From contig NC_063155.1 of the NCBI RefSeq assembly GCF_020921035.1, forward strand, positions 14,341,311 through 14,405,310: 64,000 nt of DNA, given 5' to 3'. Positions within the stretch are counted from its first letter, which is position 1; each line of letters begins with the position of its first letter. A program made the translations under genes and the position numbers. Below the pieces are notes generated by a model, which was not told the origin of the DNA, did no database searches, and saw only the letters and a list, made by a program, of their open reading frames with translations. Source of the stretch: Rhodamnia argentea. Lineage: Eukaryota > Streptophyta > Magnoliopsida > Myrtales > Myrtaceae. Positions 1 through 11,917 of the stretch are shown in pieces.

Positions 1-630
1 GCTTATCTGAGATATGTCAAAAAAAAAAAAAAAGGGGGTCATGCGTGGTTTTTATATAACATTAAATCTGAATGTTATTAAAGTGAAGGAAAACTGAGAT
101 GGGTGTATTGGCAAGGCTTTGATGATCAAGTACAACAAGCATGAATGCGAGGTTCATGTCTTTTTCATCCGCGGATTCTACTCTAAGTCACGATAGTTTT
201 TCTACACGGTGATATCGACTTAAATCTTTTATAGCAAATTCAAGGAAGAACTTCCCAGGATTCTACAGAGACGTAGCCTTACTTGGTGTTCATTAGTTTT
301 GAGGAAGTGAGGCAACTATGGATTGCATCAGTGACACTGATCTCGAGAAGGTGTTAAACCGTGAAGTTCATTCGTGCGTCAGTCGAATGATACAAGTTCA
401 TGCAAATAGGGGGAGACGCAACGAGTGAAAAAAGTCTTTCAAGGGACAAAAAAGAAGCAATTGGAAAGGAACTAGACCTCCATTTTCAAACAGACTTTAG
501 AGGAAAGAAATCATCACCGCACAGCGAGGGCCTACGGCTTGCGCATGAGGACTAGAAAGGCAGCCTAAGGACGTCATTAAAGCGTGCACAGAACACAAAG
601 AAGGAATTTTCCTCCAATGGTCAACATAAA

Positions 631-632
<2 letters not shown>

Positions 633-694
<62 letters not shown>
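633..694. repeat. (GA)n microsatellite
   Basis: An uninterrupted GA dinucleotide run of about 60 bp. Open frames crossing it, rich in Ser-Leu or Arg-Glu, are artefacts of the repeat. Confidence 0.95.
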
Positions 695-696
<2 letters not shown>

Positions 697-810
697 CTTG
701 TTTTGTGCACGCAAAATGTGCATATCATTGTCTTGAAAGCCCAAGAAAAGAGAGGCTTGTTTTGTGCATGCAAAATGTGCATATCATTGTCATGAAAACC
801 CAAGAAAAGA
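693..810. repeat. 59-bp tandem duplication next to the GA run
   Basis: A unit starting GAGGCTTGTTTTGTGCA occurs at 693-751 and again at 752-810, with only a few mismatches. It directly follows the GA microsatellite, consistent with replication slippage or unequal exchange seeded by the GA tract. Confidence 0.9.
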
Positions 811-1214
811 TCAAGATGTAGGTGCAATTCTTTCGTTTTTTCTGAGAATATGGGTAAACTGAGAAAGCATTGGCAATGGCGGATTCGACAATTTTCAAGA
901 TGACGAGGGGTTTCCACAGTCGGAATTCAAGAGGGCTCTCTGCAAAAAGCATGAACTAATCAATGACAATTTTCAAAATGTGAAATTATCTTCTTCCTCT
1001 TCTTTTTTTTTCCCCTAGTGGGGGAAAACAGATAGTCCAGGACTTTTCATGGCTGCAAATAAAGCTGAACTTCTTTTGCTTTTTTCACCGAGCTAAGGAG
1101 AAAATCTCTATCATTGCCCTCGTGACTGCAGTTCCTAAGTACCGAAAAGTAGTAATATTACCACCCTTTTCCCTGTTTTCTCTTTTGTTTTTTGGCTGAT
1201 GATACAGAAGACTT

Positions 1215-1216
<2 letters not shown>

Positions 1217-1264
<48 letters not shown>
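1217..1264. repeat. (GA)n microsatellite
   Basis: An uninterrupted GA run of about 48 bp, presumably within IDD intron 2 or its 3' flank. Confidence 0.95.
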
Positions 1265-1268
<4 letters not shown>

Positions 1269-1773
1269 CATGATGATTCTTTCTTCGTTTCTCAGGAACT
1301 GCAAAGATGTATCAGAAGCTTACACAAGAACAGCTCATTTTCACCCGTAAAGGGTCATTGGGGATATCATTCACTTTGAAAATGAATCATTTCATTAATT
1401 ACCGAGTATTGATAATTTTATTTTATTTTTTTCTTTTTGCGACAAAACTGGTTTTCTCACTTTTCCTTGGAATATCCCCACATAAATCCCCATGCAAATT
1501 GAAGCTGGCCATGAGACATTTTAGCAAAGAGCAAGATAATGCCTAGCATTCCAAGTGTGTTAACAAAAACTTAATAACAAGAAGGCTGCTGCATGTTTGA
1601 CCAGAACCGTCAGTATTTTCAATGTTGAATGTCGGTTGATGCTGAAAGGAATAGTATGCACTAAATGTGGCATTGTGGAAGGAACAATTAAAAACAAAAT
1701 TAAGGGAAATAAGAGGATTAATTTGAGAGAGTTATCATGAGAATTGATTAATCAGAAATGACGATTAATTTAC

Positions 1774-2574
1774 CTGGAGAAGAGAGTGCCACAATCACAT
1801 CTATACTCTCTGGTTCCACAGGTCTTGGAGTGAGCCTTCCAATCAGACTGGACAGCATAGATCTTGGAGCATTTCTCACACTTCCACTTCTTCTCTCCAT
1901 GCTTCCTGCAGTAGTGCTTCTTGATCCCGGTGAGGTCGCCGAGAGCCCTCGAAGGGTGGTGGTGGACGCAGGTGGGCTCGGGGCACACATAAGCTCTCTT
2001 CCTCACCACCTGGTCTTTGCCGCCCCTCTGCTTCAGCTTCCATGGGAGGTTGTGGCCTCTCCTGTGGAGCTGCAGGTTCTGGTCCCTCTGGAAACCCTTG
2101 TTGCAGATTTCGCACACGAACCTGTTGGTGGCCAGGAGGGTCTTTGGGGACAGTGCAATCACTTCTGCATCTGGGTCTGCCAAGAAAGGAAGAATCTTGA
2201 TGAACCAACGTGTTAAATTTTTCCTTTTTTTTTTTTTTATGAATTATGAATGAAGATGCTATACAAGTTGATTAAATTAAGTTGGTAATCGTCTTTCTTT
2301 GACTAAATCAAGTGGGTATCAATAATGACTGACCTGGGTTTCCAGGGAGGTTTCTCTTCTTCCTCATCTTCTTCTGCTGCAGATGCTGTTGTGAGTTGTT
2401 GTGAATGGTGGTGATCAGTTGCTGTGGTTGTTGCAGTGAATTTTCTAGGTTGTTCTTGTCGCCAGTATCGGTGTTGTTGTAGTTGAAGCTGCAAAAATCC
2501 AACACTCTTGCACCAGAAGAGACACTTGCTTCATCAGACAAAGTAGTGGAATTGGACATGGTTGCAGGGAACAT
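1774..2574 (-). CDS. INDETERMINATE DOMAIN (IDD/BIRD) C2H2 zinc-finger transcription factor, 5' part
   Basis: Plant nuclear transcription factor of the IDD family. Exon 1 is 2334-2574 (ATG at 2574, or the in-frame ATG at 2559) and ends with donor CAG|GTCAGT. Exon 2 is 1774-2176, opens after TTGGCAG and ends at AG|GTAAATT. The exons join in phase to give Asn-Pro-Asp-Pro-Asp-Ala, the start of the ID domain. A basic KKMRKKRNLPG stretch, a nuclear signal typical of the family, precedes it. Finger 1 is in FVCEICNKGFQRDQNLQLH. Finger 2 has YVCPEPTCVHHHP followed by His and His. Finger 3 (WKCEKCSKIYAVQSDWKAH) and the start of finger 4 (CDCGTLFSR) follow. The exon encoding the end of finger 4 and the C-terminal tail is missing from the window, so the gene is partial here. 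The N-terminus (SNSTTLSDEASVSSG) loosely recalls IDD1/IDD2-type members, but I cannot assign a paralogue. Ile in CSKIYAVQ replaces the usual basic residue. Confidence 0.9.
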
Positions 2575-2599
2575 GTTCTTTTAAAGGCAAAGACTGATC

Positions 2600-2630
2600 C
2601 GAGAGAGAGAGAGAGAGAGAGAGAGAAGGA
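2600..2630. repeat. (GA)n microsatellite in the IDD leader
   Basis: A GA run of about 30 bp starts 26 bp upstream of the IDD ATG. On the sense strand it is a CT-rich leader, a common feature of plant 5' UTRs. Confidence 0.85.
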
Positions 2631-5600
2631 GGGAGGGAAGGGGAGAGGGAGAGGGGAAATATAAACAAAGAAAATGCTCCAAGTGATGAATAATTTTGGA
2701 TCTTTGATCTTGATTCTCTCTTTCTTCTGCTTTCCTTTCTATCTCAACCTTGTGTAATGCAAACTTTGGATCATTACTATATACTTGCAAGGGTGTCCTA
2801 TGCTTTGCATCGTTGAAAGGGAACGAGAGAAGTGGGGAGTGCCTGCTAATCTAGAGATGAGAGCAGTTTAGGCAATGGGAGGTGACAAATATTGCAGAAA
2901 TACATAGGCCGCAGAGAAGAAACAGAAAGGCATCCATCACTCATCGGGTAGCTAAACAAAAAAAACACGAAATTTAGACCCAAGAACAAAGAAAAAGAAA
3001 CAAAAAGAACGAAAACGAAAATGAAAAGTCGTCTCTCGTGAAGAGACGGTGATGATGGGCTACTCTCCAAGGTCACTGTCTTAACACACATGGACTGCAA
3101 TTTGCGCTCCTCTCTCTGAGCAAAGCCTGAAGCTACAAAGGGAGCTCCTACGTATCTTTCTTAAGATCACCCACACCATGCATGAATCAAAACACGGAAA
3201 GGGCAGAGACAATATCAAGATGGTGATGTGGGTTGCCTCAGAAACATCTCTCTCTCTCTCTCTCTCTCTCTCCTGGATGCTGCTGCTACTTCCCAAAAAC
3301 CCTCTCGTTTCTGTCGTTTTATACACCGCGATATTTGCAGAAAGAGGAAAGGAGGGAGGGAGAGAGAGAGGGGGAAGAATATTTAATTTGTATGTCAAAG
3401 TAAAAGAGAAGGGAGAAAAAGAAAATTCTGAAGCTTTTGTTGCAGATAATTATGTGTGCAGTGAAGCCCCAGAAAAAAAAGATGATGATTACAGTGGCAG
3501 ACCCACGAGGGGAGGGCCGGGCCGGGGGTTGCTGAGGAATACTTATTAAGGTAAAAAAGGATGACATTGCAATAAGCCCTTAGAAAAATAAAAAGCTATG
3601 AAAAAACCCTTAAAACGAAGCTGTCAAGACAAACAGAATTCACAGCACTCAACTCATCATAGATCCAACGAGAGAAATCCGAATCCAAATCCGACACGAC
3701 ACGATATATGAAGCTAACTCATTTCAAAATTATCGAGAATTGTCGGAAATTTCGATTATTCTTTAATACAATCGTTTTACAATTACATTAAAAATACTTC
3801 GACGTTGACATCAGCCAACACGAATAAATTGGTGCCTATGCAGTTTCACACGGGAACTTCTATCCCGAGTCACAAGCGGCAAAATCCTAGGTTGCCATCT
3901 CTTGTTATTGACATCATTTGTGAAAATAATTCACCATCTCTTACGTGGGCAATGTTTTACCCTTTTCTTTAAAAAAGAAAAAATAGTTTATTTTGCATTT
4001 TTTTTTCTAAAATATTTGTTCGGATTAGTAATATATAGGATGACGTTGGTACTTTCCTGTCTCTTCCTTTGTTCCTGTTATAAAATGCCCAAATGCTAAA
4101 TATGATATTTTAAAAAAAAAAAGGGCATTGATTTGAATGGAATGATTGATTAAAAGGAAGGGTTGCTTACGCGAGCATTTTGAGACATCATGCATTGGAG
4201 AATGAGCAAAGATTACAAAAAGCTTAAGAGGAAGCAAAGGCATTTTGCTAAAGATTGTGTGACGCCCTCTAACCTTTCTGAAACCCCACAAAACCATGAT
4301 TGAATCATCAATTCACTCAATCTTGTTTTCACTTTATAATTTTTCTCGAAAGCACATTGCGTGTCCGATAATCAAAACAATAGAATACCGAATTCTAATA
4401 ATCAATCGATTATATCATACACTATGTTACCTTTTACAATGCTTTCTCAATGCGTGATGCCAAACAATTTCGCGAGACCGATGCGTGAAATGATAGGAGG
4501 GACTTATGTTGCACATGAAATCTCTTAACCTAACTCCCAGCTTGTCACATCACAATCACTCTGTGAACTAGCTTCTATGTCTAGACATTACCTTACAATA
4601 TTCTGACGACAAGATATTTCTTTCTTGGCCTGGTTTTGAAGGTTAATTTTCCTAGTTTAGGAGATACAAGTTTACATATTGATGATCACGTCTTGGGGCA
4701 CTTATCCGGTGGCATTGTCATATCCCCATTACTTCGAGGAATAGTCCATTGCATGTGAAAAATCTCGGTTATAAAAAAAAAAACTTATATATTGATATGT
4801 TTCTGCATGAATCATTAGCATCTTCTTATAGTGTTGCTATTGCTAAACTACTAGTCACCTCATTTCACAGACGCTGACTTTATTTTCCAGCCACTCTCTC
4901 TCTCTCTCTCTGAAAGTGCTCAAGCAAACCCCACCAAGGTGAATTCGGAAGGTCTCTTCCCTCTTTTCTTTCCCCTTCTTCTTTCACTTTTATTATTCCA
5001 AACCTCAAACTAAAGCCATGTAGAGAGAGAGTGTGTGTGTAAGACCCTTTTATTCTCCCTGTTCATTTTCGTCAACAACCTTTTGCATGGCAATCTATAT
5101 GGCCATGAGATTTCATCCTCACATATAGATGACTATGCACAATCAAGGTTGCAACCAAAAAAAAAAAAAAAGTGCAAGAGAGAGAGATAATAATATTCCC
5201 TTTCTCCAGAGGGCATGCGTGGCCTCAAGCTAACCATCACTTTTTAGCCCTTAAAGGTTAAAGAGAGGCACACAAGGGTATATTCAAGCTACCCCCATAA
5301 ATGATTGCATATCAAGCTATGCATTCCGGATTATGATGTAGGGTTTTTGGAGAGAAAATTATCAACAACAAAAAAAAAAAAAAAACCCCTAAACCTATGG
5401 TAATTGTACCAATTCAATCTATCTGGTTGGCCGATGCTAACACGAACTTGTTTAAATAGTATTTTAACATTTTTTTGAATTTTTGAATTTTGTCTTTACA
5501 ACCAAGGAATCCCTTAGATAAGATGCAAAATGGATCTTGTTCTATCGTTGATCGGAGATTTCTCTATGAAAAATACGAATCGGTGTTTGAAGTTTTCTCA

Positions 5601-6254
5601 GCTTAGGGCTAGCAAGAAGTCTAGAGGAAAAAGAAAAATTAAAGAAAAAAAAATATAAAACATAAAAATAAATAATATTATTTAAAAAAGTCCATGTCAG
5701 CGTTGGCCAGTTAGATAGATTGAATCGACACAAATGCAAAAGATTTAAAACTAAATTGCAAAAAAAAAAAAATTAAAATCGAATTGGCACAATTGCAATA
5801 CGTTTAGGACTTTTTTTGGTATTTCTCCCGATTTTTGGATGATTTTGATAGGAGTTTGCATTGAAAATTTTTGGCTCAATCTTGTGAACAATGGAATCCA
5901 ATGTCGGTTCTTTTGATCTAAATCTTTTTCGATATCAAATTGGCTTTCGGGAGTGAGTGAGATTCATGTTGCTTTTCTTTTGGGATAAGATGAGATTTCT
6001 CCCTCGTGATTCGCCTTTAAGGCGAAAAAAGAAAGAAAAGTTCAGGTGGATGCGAGGAACAATCTTACTCGAGTTAGCAAAAGATTGAGAGTGTCAAAGC
6101 TTTAAGGTGCTTCATAAGTAGCATTAAATTACACAAGTTATCACGTAAGCCAACTTTCCATCTGTCCTTTCTTTAAGGTGCCTAATCAAAACTGGTATGT
6201 GCTTTTGGTTTCACTAATTATCGAGCAACTAAAGAGAGACTACCAGTGATTTTC
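2631..6254. other. IDD upstream region and intergenic DNA
   Basis: Upstream of the IDD start the sequence is purine/pyrimidine biased, with CT runs near 3249-3273 and 4890-4912. It probably contains the IDD promoter and leader, but I cannot fix a TATA box or start site. A foldback repeat occupies about 5355-5832. I found no other gene. Confidence 0.5.
5355..5832. mobile_element. MITE-like foldback element
   Basis: The left arm (CCCCTAAACCTATGGTAATT, then CAATTCAATCTATCT) is complementary to the right arm (AGATAGATTGAATCG, then GCAATACGTTTAGGAC). The arms are imperfect and enclose AT-rich DNA with no coding capacity. Similar arms recur at about 32640-33346, suggesting a dispersed family. The boundaries are approximate. 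Confidence 0.6.
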
Positions 6255-6257
6255 TAA

Positions 6258-7273
6258 GGCTACATTTGGTGCTCATTATAGGACAAAATTTATCTTATCA
6301 TGTGTTTGGGGGGAGGTGGGATAAAAGTGGATAAGATTTCTTCTATTCACAGTATAAAAATTATTTTTCTGAATAACAAACTTCTTCATAATAAAAAATA
6401 AAAGATAATTAAATTTAAACAATATTTCACTAACCAAAATAATAATTTTGTTTTTCCTTATTCTAATTTTCTTTATGTATTTAGTTTCTTTCTACTTTAT
6501 AATATATAGTTTGTGTATATATATGTATATATATAGTATCTATATCATTACATATTTTAAGTATAATAGTATAGTTTGTAATTTTTAGTGAGAAATGATG
6601 GAAGGGAATAAAAGAATGATAAAAAAGAGAATTAAAATTAAGAAATAAATATTAAAAAAAGAAGAAGTAGAAGAACCCAAATTTTAAGTGAACATATTCA
6701 AACTTGAAAATGATTTTTCTAATTCTCGAAAAATGAGGGGGGCAATGAAATTTCTAAAAAAAATATATATCATTTTCATCTCCTTCTCCCGTATATCTCT
6801 AATTTCATGTTGAAATTTCACAACTCCTTTGTAGCTTTTTAGTTCATGACAAAACTCTACGAAAATGGCAAGAGAGTTGAAACTTATTATCCTTCTTAGC
6901 TTTCTATTCACGTCAAAAGTCTATGAAAGCATAAAGAGAGTAAAAAATCTACCTATGTAACTTTGTGATTCATGTTGAAGTTTAACGAAAGTAGTGAGAA
7001 AGACAAAATTCTTCATAGTCGCAAAAGTGAATGATTATATTTTCTCTCTTAGTTGATTTTGCAATGAATTATGAAAGATTCTTATAGTCTCTATTTATGC
7101 ATTTTCAAATTCATTTACATTGATATGTCGTAAATACCAAACAACAAACAGAATATGATATGAACATATCCGGCTTTATTACTGCGACTCACCAAATAGT
7201 TGATAAAATATGACAAAATCCCTGAATGTATATCCTATTCTATTCAATTCTATACGGACAACTAAATGCAGCC
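6258..7273. mobile_element. PIF/Harbinger-like MITE with TAA target duplication
   Basis: The left end GGCTACATTTGGT and the right end ACTAAATGCAGCC are imperfect terminal inverted repeats (GGCTRCATTTRGT). TAA flanks both ends (6255-6257 and 7274-7276), as expected for the 3-bp TWA target of PIF/Harbinger elements. The interior is about 1.0 kb, AT-rich and without a transposase, so the element would be non-autonomous. The superfamily call rests only on the TSD and TIR. Confidence 0.65.
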
Positions 7274-8639
7274 TAAGGGTTACAAGATCGTCTAACCCCA
7301 ATCGTGCGGCCATTTGTTGTCTCGCTAATTAACCACTAACTTAACTAATTGAATGAGGGTAGCTATAGAAGTACGACAACGGGTGAGATTTGTTGGGACA
7401 CCAAATCTTTTCCCGAATAGAAACGCTTGTACATTGATCAATCTTTGACTTTGTAGCTTCCAAAGGAAAGATTGTATTTCCCTTGATACTCGGACTATTT
7501 TCCAATTCCAACGTATATACTTTTTAGTACACCTAATATCACTCGTGTGGCCAATAAAATGTATTTTTTAGCGCGATTGCTCGTCTTATTCTTAAGAAAA
7601 CTAATATCACTCACTAGGGATGGTCGGTTCCCGGGTGATCCAATGGAACCAATTATATGTGCTTGCAATACATATTCACATTTTAAATATGTAGAAGTAC
7701 CACTAATAATTAGGAGTTTAGATTATTTCTTTAAAGAGTTTATTAAAAACTAAAAGAAAAATAGTCCGTCCAATCCGGGTGGGTGGTTCCACCCCGGAAA
7801 CCAGGAACTGGACCGGCACCTCCGAGAACCGATCCAGTCGATTCTTTTTGCACACTTCTATCGCTCACCTAACCCGAGTACTTAAGTTTCTCAAGGTCAT
7901 TAGACCCAATCTTGGTCAGATGTAAGTTCCTTAGGAGATCGAGATCGAGATCGAGATTAGGGCTTGGGACAAAACAATGGTGACAAAAAAGCTGTTAACC
8001 TTTGGCAAGTTCATTACAGCTAATCTGGCAACCACATCCACTTTCAGCTGTTCACTTGTTCTTTATGCACTTCTTTTATATGGTTTATTTTTGCTCCAAT
8101 GCATCCGAAACATGGTGAACTTTGCTCTTATTCTTATCATTATTTTTGGATTCGTTCGTTCACGAAAGACCCACGATGGGGCCACACATACCTTGTTCAC
8201 GGGTTATTCTTCTGTTGCCAGATTCTTGCTTGCTGCTTCTTCACCTCTCTCTCTCTCTCTCTCTCCACAGTTGGGTTGCCTTCATGGAAATCATTGACGT
8301 TATTGCAAGTCCCTCGTACCCGTCTAACTTATTCTCCCTCTTGTCCTTCCTCTTTTCATGTGTCCTGCCAGGTTACACATGATTCATCTTTCTTGGTATC
8401 GAATATTGATCTCCAGGGTTCGCTCGAGGCACTCAGCTATGCTCGAGGGCTCACACGCACGCCCGAGGGAATTGCATGGTCGAGCTGCGTAGCGATCCAG
8501 AGTAACACAATAACCACGGAGCCCGATGCCGAAACTAGGATATATCTCGAAAATTCGGAGTCGTCCTAATGCCGAGAGAACGATCTACCATGGGGAGAAG
8601 AAATAGATGTACCTGGAGATAACAAACTCAAAAACCCTA

Positions 8640-9010
8640 ACTTATGCACACTGTATACATTTACCTTGAACTCTTTTTCGTGACACCAAAAATTTCACAC
8701 TTGTACCCGTGTGGCCGATTTGCCCTGAATTTATACTTGTGTGACATATCTACCATTATTATTATTTTTTTGTAACACCAAAACCCTAAACTTGAATCTA
8801 TGTGACACATTTACCTTAGAATTTAGGATAAATGTGTCATGCGCCTACAAATTTGAGATTTTGGATATCATAAAGAAATAATTTGTGGTAAATATATCAC
8901 ACGGGTAAAAGCTTAGTTTTTTTGGTTTCACAAAAAAAAAAAATTCAACTAAATGCGTCACATGAAGACAAATTTGGGGATTTTAGTGTCATCACAGAAA
9001 AAATTTGAAG
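8640..9010. repeat. Foldback repeat (MITE-like)
   Basis: Motifs such as CACACTTGTACCCGTGTGG and ACACATTTACCTTAGAATTT are mirrored by GGATAAATGTGTCA and GGTAAATATATCACACGGGT on the same strand. The result is nested imperfect inverted repeats. No coding capacity; limits approximate. The same motif type occurs at 10350-10830. Confidence 0.5.
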
Positions 9011-10349
9011 TAAATATGCCACAATGACTTCGATCTTGGCCCTTTTGTTTCTTGCTAATTCTGGGTAACTTTTTTCATACTAATTTCGAATAAAGCTTGT
9101 CGTGTCGAGATTGTCCCACTATTGACATGATGTTCTTTGTCTGATTTTGATGCTCTCTCCCTTTATTTATTTATTTATTTATTGTTTTTTTTTTCGTAGC
9201 ATATCTTTGGGATGAAAAAGAATCGGATGCAGGTCAAACTCTTTATTTTTTTGCCGCGAATATGATAATGATGGGGGGACATTCATAAAGAAAATGATTG
9301 TGCATGAAAGTAATATGGACAAAAGACAAAAGGTACGACGTCCGATGAGGACATTTCTAAGGTGCAATATGATAATTTCGTCTCATTTATAGACAAAACG
9401 TGGGGTTTCTGATGTCATTATGCATAGGCTTAATTAGGGTTGTCAAATTAGATCTATGCACAAGATGTCTCTACAATGTGCGTACCTATATTTCGTGTAC
9501 GAAATATAGCTCTGCAGATAACACCTTTCGGGGACTTAGCAAAATGATAGTTTAATACTTCTCCGGTACCGAATGAATAAATCCCGTCTATCGTGAACCG
9601 TCGGACCGGTCTCGGTCTTAAAAAGAATAGCATTTCTTCTACGTACTCAATTGTTAATCGTGCGACATGTCCTTTGGATCGATTAACTTCTTTTCTCGTG
9701 AAGTATGATCTCAAATTGCGCTTCTATTTTTTCGAGATGCCGCGTCGCCATCTTTAGAGAGTAAAGATTTTCTTACTACGGACACAACTAAATATGGTTG
9801 GACCTTCGAAGCATTCTCGTATTGGGTGTCAGCCCATGTGATGATACAGGATGGAGACTGACGAGAAACCCAACAAAAAAGAGCCCAAAAACAGGACAAT
9901 GTGGGCCCATGCTCCAAGATACGCGTTACGCTCGAAATGATGGCCTCACGGGAAAGGCACAGCCAGCCACTCTCTCTCTCTCTCTCAAAATCACGAGAAC
10001 TTGATTCTGCCACGTGCCTCTCTAATGCACGTGATTCGTCGTATCACGTGGAGTCGACTCGGGTCAATGGGTCGTATCCCCTAGGCCTAGATGGAAATAA
10101 GAACGTTACGAGTGGCATGACTTTTGTATGCGGCGTTAGCCTGATGCGCGACTTCTTAAAAAAACATCTATTTGAGTGTCATAACTTTCAAATGATCACT
10201 TAAATGCCATAAATTATATATATATAAAAATTCACAATAAGTGTTGAAATCGATCACTTGAGTGTTATGACGTCTAAAAAAAATTCACTGCAAGTACCAT
10301 GCCACGTCGGATTTTCGACACTTGTGGCGAATGTTTTTCTTAAAGGGTT

Positions 10350-10830
10350 AATACCTCCCAAAATCTCCAAACCGATACACCTATGATAAATTTATCCCAA
10401 ATAATTTTTTTTCACCACCGAAAATCTCATACTAGTATATCTATGATAAATTTACCTCGATTATTTTTCGTTAAATTTTACTACCAAATTATTGAGTTGA
10501 GTGGCACGTGACGGTTGATGTGCGTATCGGTTTGAGGGTTTTACACTCCATTTGTCATATATGTACCGATTAGAGATTTTTCGTGGCATTAATCCAATTT
10601 AATGAAAGCTAACGACCAGTAAATTTGTCACGGATGTATCGGTTTGAGGTTTTTCATTGGCAAAAATTTATTTTGGGGTAAATTTATCATATGTATATTA
10701 GTTGGATGTTTTTATGGTAAAAAAATTAGTTTGAATTAAATTTGTCACATGTGTATTAGTTGGATTTTTTTTATGGTCAAAAAATTATTTTGGGGTAAAT
10801 TTGTCACATGAGATTTTTTTATGGACAAAA
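10350..10830. repeat. Foldback repeat (MITE-like)
   Basis: The left side has CACCTATGATAAATTTATCCC; the right side repeatedly shows the complementary sense TTTGGGGTAAATTTGTCACA. It resembles the 8640-9010 repeat. Non-coding; limits approximate. Confidence 0.5.
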
Positions 10831-11675
10831 ACAAGCAAGATATTCTTTGAGCGGGGTTACGCAAGGATCGGATAAAAACTATTCCCTGGTCGAAAAGATG
10901 TGCCTATGTCTGTACTTTGCTTAGGTCAAATTAACTCTAATTTGCCAAGGTATACCTTCATCATCGCTCGCACAACACAAGTCAAGCTCAGCCGCCTTCC
11001 CTTTCATTCTTCGGGTGGTTTGTGATCTTCCATGCACGGATTCAAAGCATAGAATCGAAATAGGTTATCATCCCGTACTGGTCTTCGATCTCTGACTCTA
11101 TTCCTAGAGCTTTGGATGGACAAGTTGCCAAATGCAACTAAAATAGATCCCTCGGTTGGGGTGCATCACAATCAAGAAGTCGGACTCCATTATCACGACA
11201 GTAACTTTAAAAAGGTTCATACTCCTGCCAGTACTAATTTGGAGTTTTTCATGATATTAACCCCTTTTATTGAAAATTATGTCGTTTTAGTATTTTTTTT
11301 TTTTTTTTTTTAGAAGTCAAGGCATCTTAGCAATGGGAAAAAAAAAAATGCCTCAGCACTCAAATGGACGTTTGTTAGAAGCCGTTGTGCTCAAGTGAAT
11401 GAGGAGAAAAAAAATATGATACTTTAGTGAACGTTGCACAAAAATTATGACATTTGCAATGTCTTTTTTTTTTTTTTGGCCTATATTAATTGACTTGCAA
11501 TTGTGCTCATTGTTGGCTTTTTTATTTTGAATTTTTGAGATTTTAGATACTCTCAGAGTAAAAACTGACCGCACTCCCAAGTCAAACTGGAAGCTGGTCC
11601 TCCATGCTCGACTGTTACTTGTAGAAAAGCATGCCGAAATCAAGATTAGAGTCTAAAACATTGGTTAATAACGAA

Positions 11676-11917
11676 GATTCCGTTTGTTTTGTAGAAAATA
11701 AATAATTTCAATAACATTATCTTAAAATGATCCTTGTACCACTTGAAATAGTTTTAATAAAAAAATATATTTTCATTATTGATAACAATTTAAGCATAAA
11801 TATTTTCATGAACAATGAAAATATTTTTCGCTCATTCGTTTTTTATAATCTATATAAGCGATCTTTTTTATGAAAATATTTTTCAAATTAATCGTTTTCT
11901 ACAAAATAAACGAAGCC
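11676..11917. mobile_element. Short MITE with inverted ends (family A)
   Basis: The left end CGTTTGTTTTGTAGAAAATA is an imperfect inverted copy of the right end, CGTTTTCTACAAAATAAACG. The interior is AT-rich, with AATATTTTCATGAACAATGAA and TATATAAGCGA motifs. A relative lies at 24890-25120, so at least two copies exist in the window. Confidence 0.65.

Larger units (their letters stand above)
1..1773. other. 3' flank or second intron of the IDD gene; no coding exon recognised
   Basis: This stretch lies downstream of the second IDD exon on the minus strand and starts with its GT donor (GTAAATT, reading down from 1773). The third IDD exon, which normally encodes the end of the fourth zinc finger and the long C-terminal tail, is not visible in any frame. 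The stretch holds two long GA runs (about 633-694 and 1217-1264) and a 59-bp tandem duplication at 693-810. I see nothing else that can be supported in 1-620 or 817-1216. Confidence 0.5.

Noticed and set aside
621..952. Minus-strand open frames ending in long Ser-Leu repeats
   Set aside because: They are translations of the GA/CT microsatellite and the 59-bp duplication, with no domain or splice context.
1758..2253. Plus-strand and second minus-strand frames across the IDD exons
   Set aside because: Shadow frames of the conserved zinc-finger exon; only one minus frame shows the C2H2 pattern.
9454..9714. 86-codon minus-strand frame
   Set aside because: Open, but without recognisable domain, neighbours or splice signals. 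It lies in repeat-like DNA, so it was not called as a gene.
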